Shown in pieces: positions 62,822 to 64,000 of a DNA stretch of 64,000 nt. Under the pieces are notes generated by a model. That model did no database searches, had not been told where the DNA came from, and saw only the letters and a program-made list of their open reading frames with translations. The translations under genes and the position numbers were made by a program. Position 1 is the stretch's first letter, and every line of letters begins with the position of its first letter. Source of the DNA: Tillus elongatus (Eukaryota; Arthropoda; Insecta; Coleoptera; Cleridae); assembly GCA_964006375.1 (NCBI GenBank), contig OZ023269.1, positions 63,338,968 through 63,402,967 of the forward strand. The letters run 5' to 3'.

Positions 62822-63600
62822 TGTTTATCTTGTAATTTATTACTTCAAAACTTCATGTGACACCTTCTGTTTGTTTTTAGTGATACAATGGATCTTCTTT
62901 ACACAAAATATACTTTAAAAATATTTAAATTCTTTGGGCAGCAATAATGACGCCATTCTAGCGTCTGAATTTTCTTTAACAACCAACAATAATTCATAAC
63001 AAAAGCGGAAATCTTGCCCAAATTCATCCAATGTTATTTCCTGTTTGAAATCAGAGCATCCTTTCTTGAATTTAATTAATAGATTTTTGACAGCTATTCA
63101 TCCGGTAAGTTTAAACATCCTTATTCTTAAAAATGACATTTGGCCTAGCCTTACTTCTTAGACATAATCATAACCAACAATAAATTTATAAATTAATGAA
63201 GTTTATATGCTGCAATCTTGATGTGAAAAGTCTCACAACACTAAAAAAAAACACTGTCCTTGACCAACTCCAGTTCATTGTTCACATAACAAAAACAAAC
63301 TTATATGTACATTATAAAAAGTGTTTGTTTGTTCATTACCTTTAGGTAATTGATTTAGAACAGAATTCTTTGGTATGTATGTCATGCTTAAGAGTTTAAT
63401 CTGTTTGCCTATAGATTTTTGGCTCTTTTAAATTCGTTTAAACTGAAATACTTTCCAAATTTACTATCTATAAATCTCAAAAGTTTAATTAATAATCATT
63501 TTAACAAAATATGGCTTTATATCTTTCATTGCTTATCCAAATAACACTGACTAACAATAATAGAGAATATGCTTGTATATTAATGTTATTATTTTGTTTT
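61756..63600. other. AT-rich intergenic or intronic sequence, no gene seen
   Basis: No long frame, no transposon core and no TIR pair was found apart from the TA tract at 62729. It is bounded on the right by a possible splice acceptor, so it may be an intron or upstream region of a host gene. Confidence 0.5.
62729..62820. repeat. (TA)n microsatellite
   Basis: About 92 bp of TA in otherwise single-copy-looking sequence. Confidence 0.95.
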
Positions 63601-63609
63601 CTGTTTTAG

Positions 63610-63684
63610 TGTAAAGTAAAATATGTCGAACGATGTGGATATGTGTACAATCTACAGAGAACCAATATGCATCACGTGTAAACC
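63610..63684 (+). CDS. Possible first coding exon of a host gene
   Basis: A pyrimidine-rich tract, TTTTGTTTTCTGTTTTAG, ends at 63609 and makes a good splice acceptor. After 13 bp of leader an ATG at 63623 opens a frame of 20 codons plus two bases (MSNDVDMCTIYREPICITCK), and the next bases GTAAGT at 63685 are a consensus donor. The peptide has three cysteines (CTIYREPICITC), too little to name a family. It could also be chance. It is the only place in the window where both splice signals and a start codon frame a short open stretch outside transposons. Confidence 0.4.
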
Positions 63685-64000
63685 GTAAGTATTGTACTTA
63701 CTACTGACCAGTGGTCCTACTATAACCCCCCATTACTAAGCTGACCCCCCAATTTTGTAGGTCTGACGATCTACATTATTAAAGCAATAATCGAAACTTA
63801 ACGTCATCATAGTAGTTTCCTTAAGGGTTTTCATTTTTGTTTTTATAGAAATTTACATGGCCTTTGCATTATGTACACTTTGATGTACTAACAGTTTATA
63901 ATGTGCACTTTCCCAGCACAACACCCCCCAATTTTGTATGCATTATTTCGATTCTCGAAAGTAATGTAAGCAAAATTTACATACGTGCGGTTATTTTATT

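Overview
This window looks like a repeat-dominated, AT-rich piece of an arthropod genome, most probably an insect. The evidence is the mix of mobile elements: an errantivirus-like LTR element with an env region, Jockey-, RTE-, R2- and L1/Tx1-like retrotransposons, a Tigger-type transposon, IS630/Tc1/mariner-type transposons with CAGRGTG ends, tRNA-derived SINEs, and sixteen long (TA)n tracts. I see no prokaryotic feature, rRNA or CRISPR array. The only candidate host coding sequence is a short exon with good splice signals near 63.6 kb. Species cannot be fixed from this sequence.

0-20 kb: a decayed Jockey-like element opens the window. A 4.1 kb composite block (1872-6040) follows and recurs in direct orientation at 15846-20050. 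Between the two copies lie an IS630/Tc1-type transposon (6736-9195), an inverted copy of a repeat here called family X that is split by an RTE-like retrotransposon with a 7-bp target duplication (9989-11974), a transposase remnant, and a second IS630/Tc1-type element with very long inverted arms (13479-16050).

20-34 kb: microsatellites and SINE remnants lead into an L1/Tx1-like retrotransposon (about 21.6-29.8 kb). Its ORF2 is interrupted by a very young Ty3/gypsy element (25181-28517) with identical 237-bp LTRs, a 5-bp duplication and an uninterrupted 876-codon gag-protease-integrase frame from which reverse transcriptase and RNase H are missing. A decayed Tigger element (30345-32641) and a field of degenerate short tandem repeats follow.

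34.8-61.7 kb: the main structure is a giant inverted repeat about 26.8 kb across. Its arms (34861-49924 and 51718-61682) share about 6 kb once later insertions are removed. Each arm serves as the empty site for insertions in the other: a 7.4 kb errantivirus-like provirus and family X in arm 1, and a SINE with a 14-bp duplication, an 814-bp foldback element, a LINE/SINE 3' end, an RT remnant and a second Jockey-like copy in arm 2. An R2-like fragment lies near the centre. The outer ends meet (TA)n tracts and carry repeated GTCGTCAAA-type motifs, so this may be a giant foldback mobile element rather than a chance inversion.

61.7-64 kb: AT-rich sequence with no recognisable transposon core and one possible host exon. 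No genes here form a shared pathway. The window is a stack of nested transposons, and their order of insertion can largely be read from interrupted copies and target duplications.
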